From the NCBI RefSeq assembly GCF_009189165.1, contig NZ_CP045118.1:5766001-5830000 (forward strand): 64,000 nt of DNA, read 5' to 3'. A program made the translations under genes and the position numbers. Below the pieces are notes generated by a model, which was given only the letters and a program-made list of their open reading frames with translations, was not told the origin of the DNA and did no database searches. The stretch comes from Pseudomonas sp. SCB32. GTDB lineage: Bacteria; Pseudomonadota; Gammaproteobacteria; Pseudomonadales; Pseudomonadaceae. Shown here piece after piece: positions 56,522 to 64,000 of this stretch; the first letter of the stretch is position 1; the number at the start of each line of letters is the position of its first letter.

Positions 56522-57895
56522 TCACGGCTCGAGCAGATGCGTGGCCAGCTGCGCCACCGCCTCCTGCCGCTCGTTCTTCTCGCTGCGACGCCCACCGTTG
56601 AGGCTCGACCACTCCGGATGTGCCCGCGCCCTGCGCAGCGCCTCGGGCAGCTTGCCCTCGCGCCACTGCTTGTCTTCCGGCGACTGCAGATGGATCGCCT
56701 CCACCGCCGCATGCCCGCGCGTCTGCAACGCCGCCAGCAGCTGCCGCTGCCTCAGCGCCAGCAGACGCAGCACGTTGTCATCCACGGACAGCTCGCGGCT
56801 GCCCTTGAGCTTGCCCAGCAACCGCTGGCCATAGTGGCCAACGGTCTGCCAGGCACCACCGGCGATAGCTCCCAGCGCAGTGGCCGCTCCCAGGGTCAGG
56901 CCACCGACCAGCAGATCGATCCCCGCTCCCGCCGCGGCACCGGCAGCGACGCCGCCACCAAGGCGAATGCCGAGTTGGCGCAGGGTTTCCGGGTTGAACA
57001 GATCGTCGCCCCAGCGACCATCCAGCAGCGGCAGATCGGTCGAGCGGGCGTCGTCCTTGCGGAAGGCGTAGAGGCTGAGCAGCGCCTTCACGCAATTGTC
57101 TTCTCGCTTGCGCACCTGATTGCGCAGCGTCTCGGTGGCCGCGCGCACGGCGGCATCGCCAGTGGGCACCAACTGGCGGCAAGCAGCGACATCCACCAGC
57201 AGTTCGGCGATCAGTCGTGCACCCGCTTCGCGGCGGGCGATGGTCTGCGCTTCGTGATCGGCCACCAGCCGATCCAACTGTGGCCGGGCACGCTCCAGCA
57301 GCAGTGCGAGGCTTTCGTACAGACGGCGCTCACCATCCAGCGGCGGCGCCACGCTGTCGAAACGCACCAGCGCATGCAGGCCGAGACGGGACAGTGCCTC
57401 GCGCCACTGCTCTTCACGGTGCTGCGGACTGGCGACGAAATTCAGCACCGGCAACAGCGGCCGGGCACACGCGGAGAGCACCGCCAGTTCGTCGCGGTAC
57501 TTGGCCAGAACCGGCTCGCGGGCGTCGATCACATAGAGGCCGGCGTCGGAGGCCAGCAACTGGCGCAACACCTTGGCCTCCTGCTCGAAGCGGCCACGGG
57601 CTTCGCTGCCGTCGAGGAAGCGGCGCAGCTTCTCCGGGCCGTCCAGGCGCTCTCCGGGGCGTTCCAGACCATCGAGGAAGTCGCGCAGGGCGATGGCGTC
57701 CTCCAGGCCTGGGGTGTCGTAGAGCTCCAGCAACGGCTCGCCGTCCACCGACAGCCGCGCGCCCTCCACGTGCCGTGTGGTGCTGGGGCGATGGGACACC
57801 TCGCCGAAGCCCACGTCGCGGGTCAGGGTTCGCAGCAGGGAGGTCTTGCCGACGTTGGTGTGGCCGACCACGGCCAGTTTCAGCGCATCAGTCAT
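56522..57895 (-). CDS. GTPase with DUF3482-type C-terminal domain
   Basis: A 457-residue Era/TrmE-like GTPase. The P-loop is GHTNVGKTS at 11-19, the switch I Thr is in RPSTTRH, and G3 is DTPGL at 60-64. The C-terminal region has a Gly/Ala-rich hydrophobic stretch (GVAAGAAAGAGIDLLVGGL) able to insert into a membrane. Start at 57895, because upstream residues overlap the preceding gene and look non-coding. It overlaps the DUF2868 gene by 8 bp; the two always seem to go together. Function unknown. Confidence 0.85.
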   Translation of the reverse strand: MTDALKLAVVGHTNVGKTSLLRTLTRDVGFGEVSHRPSTTRHVEGARLSVDGEPLLELYDTPGLEDAIALRDFLDGLERPGERLDGPEKLRRFLDGSEARGRFEQEAKVLRQLLASDAGLYVIDAREPVLAKYRDELAVLSACARPLLPVLNFVASPQHREEQWREALSRLGLHALVRFDSVAPPLDGERRLYESLALLLERARPQLDRLVADHEAQTIARREAGARLIAELLVDVAACRQLVPTGDAAVRAATETLRNQVRKREDNCVKALLSLYAFRKDDARSTDLPLLDGRWGDDLFNPETLRQLGIRLGGGVAAGAAAGAGIDLLVGGLTLGAATALGAIAGGAWQTVGHYGQRLLGKLKGSRELSVDDNVLRLLALRQRQLLAALQTRGHAAVEAIHLQSPEDKQWREGKLPEALRRARAHPEWSSLNGGRRSEKNERQEAVAQLATHLLEP

Positions 57896-59264
57896 GCCCG
57901 GCCTCCAGCCAGCCCAGGGGCGACGCCGAGGTGTGCGGCAGTTGCAGGCGATCGATGGCGGCATGCCAATCACCCAGGCGCTCGGCGTCCAGCGCCTCGC
58001 CCAGCGGCGCCTGCAGCAGCCAGATGCGCGTGGCCGCAGCGCAGCGAGAAAGCTCGGCGATCAACGCCAGAGTGCCGCGATCCGGCGAGCGACGCGGGTC
58101 GCAGGCAATCACCAGGCGCGCTGGCGGGTAACGGGTGAGTTGCTCCAGTAGTCGACGGCGCTGGGCACCGTCGTCGAGGTCGCCGGCATTGGCGATGCTT
58201 TCCGGCAACTTCGGTGGCCAGTTGGGCCGGTCCAGCAGCTCGATGGAGACCAGCAGCGCACCGTCAGCGGTGGCGGCCGGGGCCTGCGCCTGCGGCTCGA
58301 TCAGCGCATCCGGCGCGGCGTCACTCACGCCCAGGCGTTCGCTGGCCGGCATCAGGCGGTCACGCAACAGGGCATAGCCCGGCAGCGAGATATCCAATGC
58401 CAGCCGAGCGCGCCCGCGCTTCCAGCGCCACAGGCAAAGTAGCCAGAGCGCACCGCGCAGTAGCACGCCGTACACCAGCAGGATGCCCACCAGCCAGCCG
58501 GCCCAGGCGTGGCGGGCGGCCTCGTTGGCCACCAGCTCATCGCCGCTGGCACGCACCAATTCGGCATCCGGCTGAGGGAAGCCCAGCAGCGACGGCAGCG
58601 CGCCGAGACCGTGGGTCAGGGCGATGAAGGTGTCGCCGCCGAGGATAGTGGTCTCCCAGACAAAGCCGTAGCGCCGCGTCGCCAGCAACGCCAGCATCAC
58701 GCCCAGCGCACTGCTCAGCGCCACCAGCCACAGGCCGTGGACCAGCATGCCGAGGGCCCAGCGGGTGAGGCGCTGGCGATCCAGCAGCACCAGCAACGCA
58801 GGGGCCAGTTGCGCGGCCTGGGCATCGCGGGCGAGCTTGCCACTCAACCACAGCCACAGGCGTCCGAGCGCGCCGGTCGCCTCGCCGCTGGCGAAGAAGG
58901 CCAGGGACCAGCCGGTCAGGGTGATGAGGTGCAGGCCGAGCAGGCTGGCCAGGGCCCAGAACACATTCACTGGGCGCAGGCCGTCGCCCAGCGCGGCGAG
59001 CGCAAGGCCCCCACCGGTGAACAGGGCCAGCGCCAGCAGGAGATAGAGCGCCAGGCGCGCACCCTGGGTCCAGGTGCGCAGGGCGGCACGCTGGCCGTCG
59101 CGTTCGGCCAGCAGCCGCGCACGGTGCTGCAGACGCCGCGCCAGATCACCACCACCGGCGATAGCGCGGCGGTTGGCTTCGCTGTCTTCCAGGGGACCGA
59201 CCTGTTCCTCGCGCAGGCGCACGGCCTCGCACAGCCACAGGGATTGGAGGGCGGACTCGCTCAC
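57888..59264 (-). CDS. DUF2868 membrane protein
   Basis: A 458-residue protein with about four to five membrane segments (ALYLLLALALFTGGGLALAAL, FWALASLLGLHLITLTGW and others) and a soluble C-terminal part that resembles a nucleotide-binding fold by its alternating pattern. GTG 59264 is chosen since GGAG lies 5 bases upstream; the frame continues 28 codons further without a ribosome site. It pairs with the GTPase gene behind it. I know the family only as a domain of unknown function. Confidence 0.8.
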   Translation of the reverse strand: MSESALQSLWLCEAVRLREEQVGPLEDSEANRRAIAGGGDLARRLQHRARLLAERDGQRAALRTWTQGARLALYLLLALALFTGGGLALAALGDGLRPVNVFWALASLLGLHLITLTGWSLAFFASGEATGALGRLWLWLSGKLARDAQAAQLAPALLVLLDRQRLTRWALGMLVHGLWLVALSSALGVMLALLATRRYGFVWETTILGGDTFIALTHGLGALPSLLGFPQPDAELVRASGDELVANEAARHAWAGWLVGILLVYGVLLRGALWLLCLWRWKRGRARLALDISLPGYALLRDRLMPASERLGVSDAAPDALIEPQAQAPAATADGALLVSIELLDRPNWPPKLPESIANAGDLDDGAQRRRLLEQLTRYPPARLVIACDPRRSPDRGTLALIAELSRCAAATRIWLLQAPLGEALDAERLGDWHAAIDRLQLPHTSASPLGWLEAGHD

Positions 59265-59455
59265 GGGTTCTCCGACAATCGGTACTGAGCGCAAAGCATA
59301 ACCGCTGGGCGCCCTCGCGTCCGCCCGGGCCGCCGGTAACACCGACACGCGTCAACCAAACCAAGGAAGGGCTCACGGCGCTCGTCTGCGGCCTCAGACT
59401 CGCCCGACAGCAACGCCGACCAGAATGCCTACAACAACAAGAACGAGGCCCCGCC

Positions 59456-60478
59456 ATGCTGCGCTCGATGCTCAGTGCCCTGCCCCTGCTGCTGGCCGCC
59501 GCCACCGCGTCAGCCGTGGAAACGCCGCCGGTGCGCCCCTCCGGCTGGGGCCCGGACACCCCGCTGATGCAGGCCGTGCCGCCGCGCCAGCTGGACGCCA
59601 GCGTGAGCGCGCGGCAGTCCGACAGCAACACCTCGCAACTGTGGATCAGCCACACCGATTTCCGCCTGCACGACGACATCGGTTTCTTCATCCGCAAGAT
59701 GCTGATCCAGATGAGTCCGGTTGCCGGCTCCGGCACGCCGCTGATGCTGGACGACCCGAAATCCATGGTCGCGCGCATCCAGGCCGGGGACATCTTCGTC
59801 GCCGACGCCACCCTCGCCACCCTGCTCAACGAGGAGCTGCGCAACGCCGGTGCACCAGTACGCAATCTCGTACTCAGCACCCGCAAGGACGGCCAGGAAG
59901 TGCGCGGCGAACTGTTGCGCAAGGGCCGCTGGCGGCCGCTGCGGATGGTCACCGGCATCGAGCAGGCCGGGCCGCTGAAGGTGGCGCTGGTGCCCCAGCG
60001 CATCTTCGTCGACGAGGTGGACGTCACCCCCTCGCTGACCGCCGCGTCCATCGAAATGTCCGAGGTGCTGCAACTGCACACCGCGCACATGCAGCTGGTC
60101 GGCAACCGTATCCTGGTCGACCTCGACGGCCTGTTCCCGCCGCCGCGCCTGGACTTCACCGTGCGCAGCCTGAAGCTCGCCGATGGCGGCATGGACCTGC
60201 TGCTGGGCGGTGAGCTGGCCGACCTGAAATGGCCGCAGCTGAATGCACCGCACAGCTACATGTTCATCGAGGGCGGCGATATCAAGATGGCGCGGACCAT
60301 CCTGGTCAAGGCCTACGCGCTGTTCACCAGCCTGAGTCCCGACGCGCCGCTGCTGTTCAACCTCTACGACTACCGCCGCCAGTTGCAGTACGGCGAAATC
60401 CGCCTGCGCGAAGACGGCATGGTGCACATCGCCGTCTCGCCCGTTAAAGCGCCCGCCCCAGAGGAGAAAGCCCTATGA
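59456..60478 (+). CDS. Secreted protein of unknown function, paralogue of the next gene
   Basis: 340 residues with a signal peptide (MLRSMLSALPLLLAAATASA). The rest is predominantly beta-rich. The C-terminal part (YMFIEGGDIKMARTILVK, then LFNLYDYRRQLQYGEIRL) aligns by eye with the next protein (YIWLQSGDLKIFEILITY, then AFNLKDYRKVLATGITQV), so the two are tandem paralogues. It overlaps the next gene by 4 bp. No catalytic motif recognised. Confidence 0.78.
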   Translation: MLRSMLSALPLLLAAATASAVETPPVRPSGWGPDTPLMQAVPPRQLDASVSARQSDSNTSQLWISHTDFRLHDDIGFFIRKMLIQMSPVAGSGTPLMLDDPKSMVARIQAGDIFVADATLATLLNEELRNAGAPVRNLVLSTRKDGQEVRGELLRKGRWRPLRMVTGIEQAGPLKVALVPQRIFVDEVDVTPSLTAASIEMSEVLQLHTAHMQLVGNRILVDLDGLFPPPRLDFTVRSLKLADGGMDLLLGGELADLKWPQLNAPHSYMFIEGGDIKMARTILVKAYALFTSLSPDAPLLFNLYDYRRQLQYGEIRLREDGMVHIAVSPVKAPAPEEKAL

Positions 60479-61539
60479 AACCCCTCCTCGCCACCCTGCT
60501 CTGCCTCGCGCTGGCCGGCCAGGCCGCCGCCGAGAGCGCCATCGACAAGCAACAGCGCGAACTGGGCGTACTGCGCCAGGGCTGGTTCCAGCAGACACCG
60601 CCGGCCGCCGATTACCACGCCACGCGCCCCGGCGGCCTGCGCGGCTCCGGCCAGGACGGCGTGGGCATCCTGCTGGACAACGTGGACATGTATTTCCAGG
60701 GCGGTGTCGGCTTCCACAGTCCGCTGCTCAAGGGCTGGCTGGTGCCGCTCAAGGCCGGCGAGCCGGTCGACTTCGACCGCCCGCAGGACATGCGCATCGA
60801 GGTCTCCGAGGGCGAGGTGATCCTGAGTCCCGAGCAGCTGGCCAACCTGTTCAACCAGCACATCCTCGCCTACCCGGAATCGATGCTGCGCAATTTCAGC
60901 CTGAGCGTCGAAGGCGACCGCCTGCTGGTTTCCGGCGAAGTGCAGCCGCTGGGCATCGGCCCGTGGCTGCCGCTGCGGCTGTCCGGCACGGTGAAGCTCG
61001 ACGGCGACAACCTCGACTACCAGCCCGACAGCGTGAAGGTCCTCGGCGTGCCCAGCTACGGCGCCATGAGCCTGGTGGGCCTGCGCCTGGATTCGCTGGT
61101 GACCCTGAACCGCCCCGGCGCGGTGCTGCAGGACAACGTGATGCACCTGAACTACCACCAGGTCTTCCCGCTGGTGGGCATCGGCGGCCGCGTGGAATCC
61201 AGCTGGCTGGACGCCCAGGGCATGCACCTGAAGTTCGCGCCGAAGGCAGGTGCCGCCGCGCTCGCCTTCGAGCCGCCGCGCCAGGCCGGGCAGTCCTATA
61301 TCTGGCTGCAGTCGGGCGACCTTAAGATCTTCGAGATCCTCATCACCTATTCCCAGGTACTGCTCAAGGCCGAGCGCCCGGACCAGACCCTGGCCTTCAA
61401 CCTCAAGGACTATCGCAAGGTGCTGGCGACCGGCATCACCCAGGTCAACGAAGACGGCACCTTCTTCATGCGCGTTCCGCCCTCCGGTCCCACCGGGGAG
61501 GTGCGACTGGTATCCTCTGGCAACGGGAGTTCCCGCTGA
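60475..61539 (+). CDS. Secreted protein of unknown function, paralogue of the previous gene
   Basis: 354 residues with signal peptide MKPLLATLLCLALAGQAAA. GVGFHSPLLKGWLVPLKAGEPVDFD and long stretches of alternating hydrophobic residues suggest a beta-sandwich or barrel-like lipid-binding fold. Shares the C-terminal pattern with its upstream paralogue and is translationally coupled to it. The stop overlaps a possible start of folA, so the three may be one operon. Function unknown. Confidence 0.78.
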   Translation: MKPLLATLLCLALAGQAAAESAIDKQQRELGVLRQGWFQQTPPAADYHATRPGGLRGSGQDGVGILLDNVDMYFQGGVGFHSPLLKGWLVPLKAGEPVDFDRPQDMRIEVSEGEVILSPEQLANLFNQHILAYPESMLRNFSLSVEGDRLLVSGEVQPLGIGPWLPLRLSGTVKLDGDNLDYQPDSVKVLGVPSYGAMSLVGLRLDSLVTLNRPGAVLQDNVMHLNYHQVFPLVGIGGRVESSWLDAQGMHLKFAPKAGAAALAFEPPRQAGQSYIWLQSGDLKIFEILITYSQVLLKAERPDQTLAFNLKDYRKVLATGITQVNEDGTFFMRVPPSGPTGEVRLVSSGNGSSR

Positions 61540-61559
61540 TGTTCACCACTGGAGTCACG

Positions 61560-62072
61560 ATGTCCGAAGTCCTGCCCCTGGCGATGATCGCCGCCCTTGC
61601 CGAAAACCGCGTGATCGGCGTCGACAACCGCCTGCCCTGGCACCTGCCGCAGGACCTCAAGCACTTCAAGGCCATGACTCTGGGCAAGCCGGTGATCATG
61701 GGTCGCAAGACCTGGGACTCCCTCGGCCGCCCGCTGCCGGGCCGGCTGAATATCGTGGTCACCCGCCAGGCGGGCCTGGAGCTCGAAGGCGCGGAAGTCT
61801 TCACCAGTCTCGACGCCGCCCTGGAGCGGGCTGCCGAATGGGCGAAGGAAGAGGAAGCCGAGGAGCTGATGCTGATCGGTGGCGCGCAGCTCTATAGCGA
61901 AGCGCTGGAGCGCGCCGGACGGTTGTACCTGACCCGCGTGGGCCTCAGCCCGGCGGGGGATGCGCACTTCCCGGCGGTGGACGAGAAGCGTTGGCGCCTG
62001 GCATCGAGCATCGAGCACGACGCGGACGGCGAGACGCCGGCTTATGCGTTCGAGGTTTGGGAACGGGCCTGA
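61560..62072 (+). CDS. folA: Dihydrofolate reductase
   Basis: Reduces dihydrofolate to tetrahydrofolate with NADPH; target of trimethoprim. 170 residues from ATG 61560 (GGAG at 5 bases), or 177 from ATG 61539, which overlaps the previous stop. MIAALAENRVIGVDNRLPWHLPQDLKHFKAMT, then GKPVIMGRKTWDSLGRPLPGR and LIGGAQLYSEAL are the classical signature regions. The active-site acid is Asp in LPQDLKHF. Confidence 0.95.
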   Translation: MSEVLPLAMIAALAENRVIGVDNRLPWHLPQDLKHFKAMTLGKPVIMGRKTWDSLGRPLPGRLNIVVTRQAGLELEGAEVFTSLDAALERAAEWAKEEEAEELMLIGGAQLYSEALERAGRLYLTRVGLSPAGDAHFPAVDEKRWRLASSIEHDADGETPAYAFEVWERA

Positions 62073-62077
62073 CCACC

Positions 62078-62141
62078 GTAGGAGCGGACTCCGTCCGCGA
62101 TAGACCGTACCGGGGTGTTTCGCGGACAGATCCGCTCCTAC
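62078..62141. repeat. Inverted REP-like pair (GTAGGAGCGGA type)
   Basis: GTAGGAGCGGA begins at 62078 and its inverted copy TCCGCTCCTAC ends at 62141; inner TCCGCGA and TCGCGGA also pair. A third repeat type in the window, commonly seen between Pseudomonas genes. Confidence 0.65.
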
Positions 62142-62153
62142 GAAGAGCAAAAA

Positions 62154-62177
62154 GAAACGCGCCCGAAGGCGCGTTTC
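62154..62177 (-). terminator. Terminator of the nitroreductase gene
   Basis: GAAACGCGCC (62154-62163) and GGCGCGTTTC (62168-62177) form a perfect 10-bp stem. On the minus strand it is followed by TTTTTGC. It lies 8 bases behind the nitroreductase stop. Confidence 0.8.
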
Positions 62178-62184
62178 GCAGGGT

Positions 62185-62787
62185 TCAGAAGCGATCGCGA
62201 ATGATCGTCTCTTCCACCGGCAGGCGACCGATGCGCGGCTTGGCTTCCATCGCCTGCTTGCCCACGGCGACCATCAGGCCGATCACGTGGTTGTCCGGCA
62301 GGTTGATCAGCTTGCCCACCGCGTCGAAGTCGAAACCGTCCATCGGCACGCTGTCCAGGCCACGGCCACGGGCGGCGAGCATCAGGGTCTGGGCCACCAG
62401 GCCGCAGCTGCGCATGGTTTCGTCACGCTGGGTCTGCGGCTTGTCGCGGTAGTAGCCATCGATAGCGCCGACCATGAAGTTCTGTACCTCGGCCGGAGCG
62501 CCGTCCCACACGCGGTTGGCATTCTGCTCCCAGCTGTCGGTCTGGGCGCAGATCACCACCAGCATCGAAGCGTCGGTCATCTGCGCCTGATCCCAGCCCA
62601 CCTCGCGGATGTGCGCGCGCAGCTGCGGGTTGCTGACTTCCACCAGGCGTACGTGCTGCAGGTTGAAGGCAGTGGGCGCGAGCAGTGCCAGCTGCAGCAG
62701 TTCGTCCTTCTCCTCGCGGCTCATCACGTAGGAGGTGTCGAAACCACGGATGGAACGGCGGCTGCGGATGGCGTCATCGATATGCAT
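62185..62787 (-). CDS. Nitroreductase family flavoprotein
   Basis: FMN-dependent oxidoreductase of 200 residues. SRRSIRGFDTSYVMS near the N-terminus and APTAFNLQHVRLVEV are the FMN-binding signatures of the family; AARGRGLDSVPMDGFD follows. AGAGGAA precedes the ATG at 62787. Such enzymes reduce nitroaromatics or quinones with NAD(P)H; the natural substrate is unknown. Confidence 0.9.
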   Translation of the reverse strand: MHIDDAIRSRRSIRGFDTSYVMSREEKDELLQLALLAPTAFNLQHVRLVEVSNPQLRAHIREVGWDQAQMTDASMLVVICAQTDSWEQNANRVWDGAPAEVQNFMVGAIDGYYRDKPQTQRDETMRSCGLVAQTLMLAARGRGLDSVPMDGFDFDAVGKLINLPDNHVIGLMVAVGKQAMEAKPRIGRLPVEETIIRDRF

Positions 62788-62928
62788 GGAAATTCCTCTG
62801 GCTTGCATGGGCGAAAGTGGCGCGCATGGTAAGCCCAGAGGAAGTCCCGTTGCAGAGCGGCGCATCGATAATGTCTATCCAGTCTGTCGATGAAGCGGCG
62901 CCCGCAACGGCTGACGCCACAACCGCGA

Positions 62929-64000
62929 TCAGCTCTCCAGCGCCTCCACTGGCGCTTCCGTGGTCTGACTCTGCTTGGGCGATGTGAAGGTCAGGTAGCC
63001 GTCCTCGACCTTGCCGAAGCGCAGCAGCGCGAGGTCCAGCGCGTAGTTCTGATAGAGCTTCCACGGCGTGCGGTCGCCCTGCTTGGGCATGCGGTCGGCG
63101 GCGCGCTGGATGTAACCGGAGTTGAGGTTGAGGAAGGGTTCTTCCTTCACCTGGCCGTCGGTCTGGCGCGGCGTGCACTGGCGCATGCCGATGCTGTCGA
63201 GGTGGTTGATCAGGCGGCAGAAATACTCGCTGGAAAGGTCGGCCTTGAGCGTCCAGCTGGCGTTGGTATAGCCGACGATGGCGGCGAGGTTGGGCAGGTC
63301 GCGCAGCATGATGCCGCGATAGCCCATGCTCTGGGTGAGGTCGAAGGGCTTGCCATCGATGGCCAGTTCCGCGCCGCCGAACATCACCAGGTCCAGGCCG
63401 GTGGCGGTGACGATGACGTCCGCTTCCAGCACCTGCCCGGACTTGAGCAGGATGCCCTTCTCGCAGAAACGCTCGATATGCTCGGTGACCACCGAGGCGC
63501 GGCCCTGGCGCAGCGCCTTGAACAGGTCGCCGTCGGGCACGCAGCACACGCGCTCGTCCCACGGTTTGTAGCGCGGGCTGAAGTGGCGCATGTCGAAGTT
63601 CTTGCCCAGCTGCAGGTTGGCCAGCTTGAGCATGAGCTTGCGCACCGCGCCGGGGAACGCCCTGGACGCCATGAAGAAGATCATCTGCATGGTCACGTTG
63701 CGCGCCCGCGCCTGGCGGTACACCCACTTCTCCGGCAGGAAATTGCGCAGGAAGTTGGAGATCGGGTCCTTCGCCGGCAGGGTGATCACATACGACGGCG
63801 AGCGCTGCAGCATGGTGACGTGGGCGGCCTTGTCGGTCAGCGAAGGGATCAGCGTGACGGCGGTGGCACCGCTGCCGATCACCACGATGCGCTTGCCGCT
63901 GTAGTCGAAATTCTGCGGCCACAGCTGCGGGTGGATGACCTGCCCACCGAAGCTCTCGCGCCCGGCGAAGTCCGGGGTGTAGCCGGCGTCGTAGCGGTAG
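62929..64000 (-). CDS. Baeyer-Villiger-type flavin monooxygenase (5' partial)
   Basis: The minus-strand frame is open from the window end to TGA at 62929-62931, 357 residues visible; the FAD-binding N-terminus is outside. The segment FGGQVIHPQLWP fits the type I BVMO fingerprint FxGxxxHxxxWP, followed by the NADPH Rossmann motif VIGSGATAV. A later VTATGLDL is the FMO ATG motif. It inserts oxygen into ketones or oxidises heteroatoms; the substrate is unknown. It is co-oriented with the nitroreductase gene. Confidence 0.9.
   Translation of the reverse strand, partial: YRYDAGYTPDFAGRESFGGQVIHPQLWPQNFDYSGKRIVVIGSGATAVTLIPSLTDKAAHVTMLQRSPSYVITLPAKDPISNFLRNFLPEKWVYRQARARNVTMQMIFFMASRAFPGAVRKLMLKLANLQLGKNFDMRHFSPRYKPWDERVCCVPDGDLFKALRQGRASVVTEHIERFCEKGILLKSGQVLEADVIVTATGLDLVMFGGAELAIDGKPFDLTQSMGYRGIMLRDLPNLAAIVGYTNASWTLKADLSSEYFCRLINHLDSIGMRQCTPRQTDGQVKEEPFLNLNSGYIQRAADRMPKQGDRTPWKLYQNYALDLALLRFGKVEDGYLTFTSPKQSQTTEAPVEALES

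Overview
The window reads as a chromosomal segment of a Pseudomonas species in the wider P. aeruginosa group. Evidence: overall high GC, Pseudomonas-type gene pairs (mutY-yggX, dctBD, arcDABC, fabY), three kinds of short palindromic intergenic repeats, and Pseudomonas-style leaders with TATAAT just upstream of tRNA and housekeeping starts. Gene order from mutY to fabY follows, from memory, the PAO1 series PA5147-PA5174, with two insertions and one apparent deletion. It is therefore a relative of P. aeruginosa, not P. aeruginosa itself.

Layout. 1-3583: AsmA-family protein (5' cut), mutY, yggX and tRNA-Phe. 3743-6620: an inserted minus-strand operon, tetR - GT1 glycosyltransferase - arylamine N-acetyltransferase, with a promoter overlapping a palindromic operator. 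6895-9225: membrane phosphoethanolamine/phosphoglycerol-transferase-like (LTA synthase/sulfatase fold) protein. 9504-12485: polar amino-acid ABC importer. 12553-13773: methyltransferase. 14163-18865: marR - NodT-type outer membrane factor - emrA - emrB efflux operon. 18939-19014: tRNA-Thr.

19252-33144: a low-GC ABC-dependent polysaccharide cluster: manC, wzm, wzt, a putative sulfotransferase fused to a long coiled coil, a 1335-residue triple-module glycosyltransferase, gmd, rmd and two further GT4 enzymes. ManC, Gmd and Rmd make GDP-D-rhamnose. The glycosyltransferases would build a D-rhamnose-containing chain, and Wzm/Wzt would export it. The sulfotransferase/coiled-coil protein is encoded directly behind a Wzt that carries a C-terminal carbohydrate-binding domain. 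This is the architecture expected of a chain-end cap plus length ruler, comparable in logic to WbdD of E. coli O9a but with a different catalytic domain. I consider it the most interesting item here. rmlBDAC (dTDP-L-rhamnose) follows at 33487-36870.

37106-40305: dctB-dctD, followed by an orphan sigma-54 promoter and no dctPQM. 40898-45743: arcDABC arginine deiminase operon with an ANR-type box. 46004-47902: fabY. From about 48,000 on, gene order resembles the PAO1 PA035x region read backwards (pfpI, ilvD, NCS2 permease, folA), which suggests an inversion junction after fabY. This part also holds an HDOD protein, rlmI, a lone type IV pilin, a YfcE-like phosphoesterase, a DUF2868/DUF3482 membrane/GTPase pair, two tandem paralogous secreted proteins, a nitroreductase, and a Baeyer-Villiger-type flavin monooxygenase cut by the window end.
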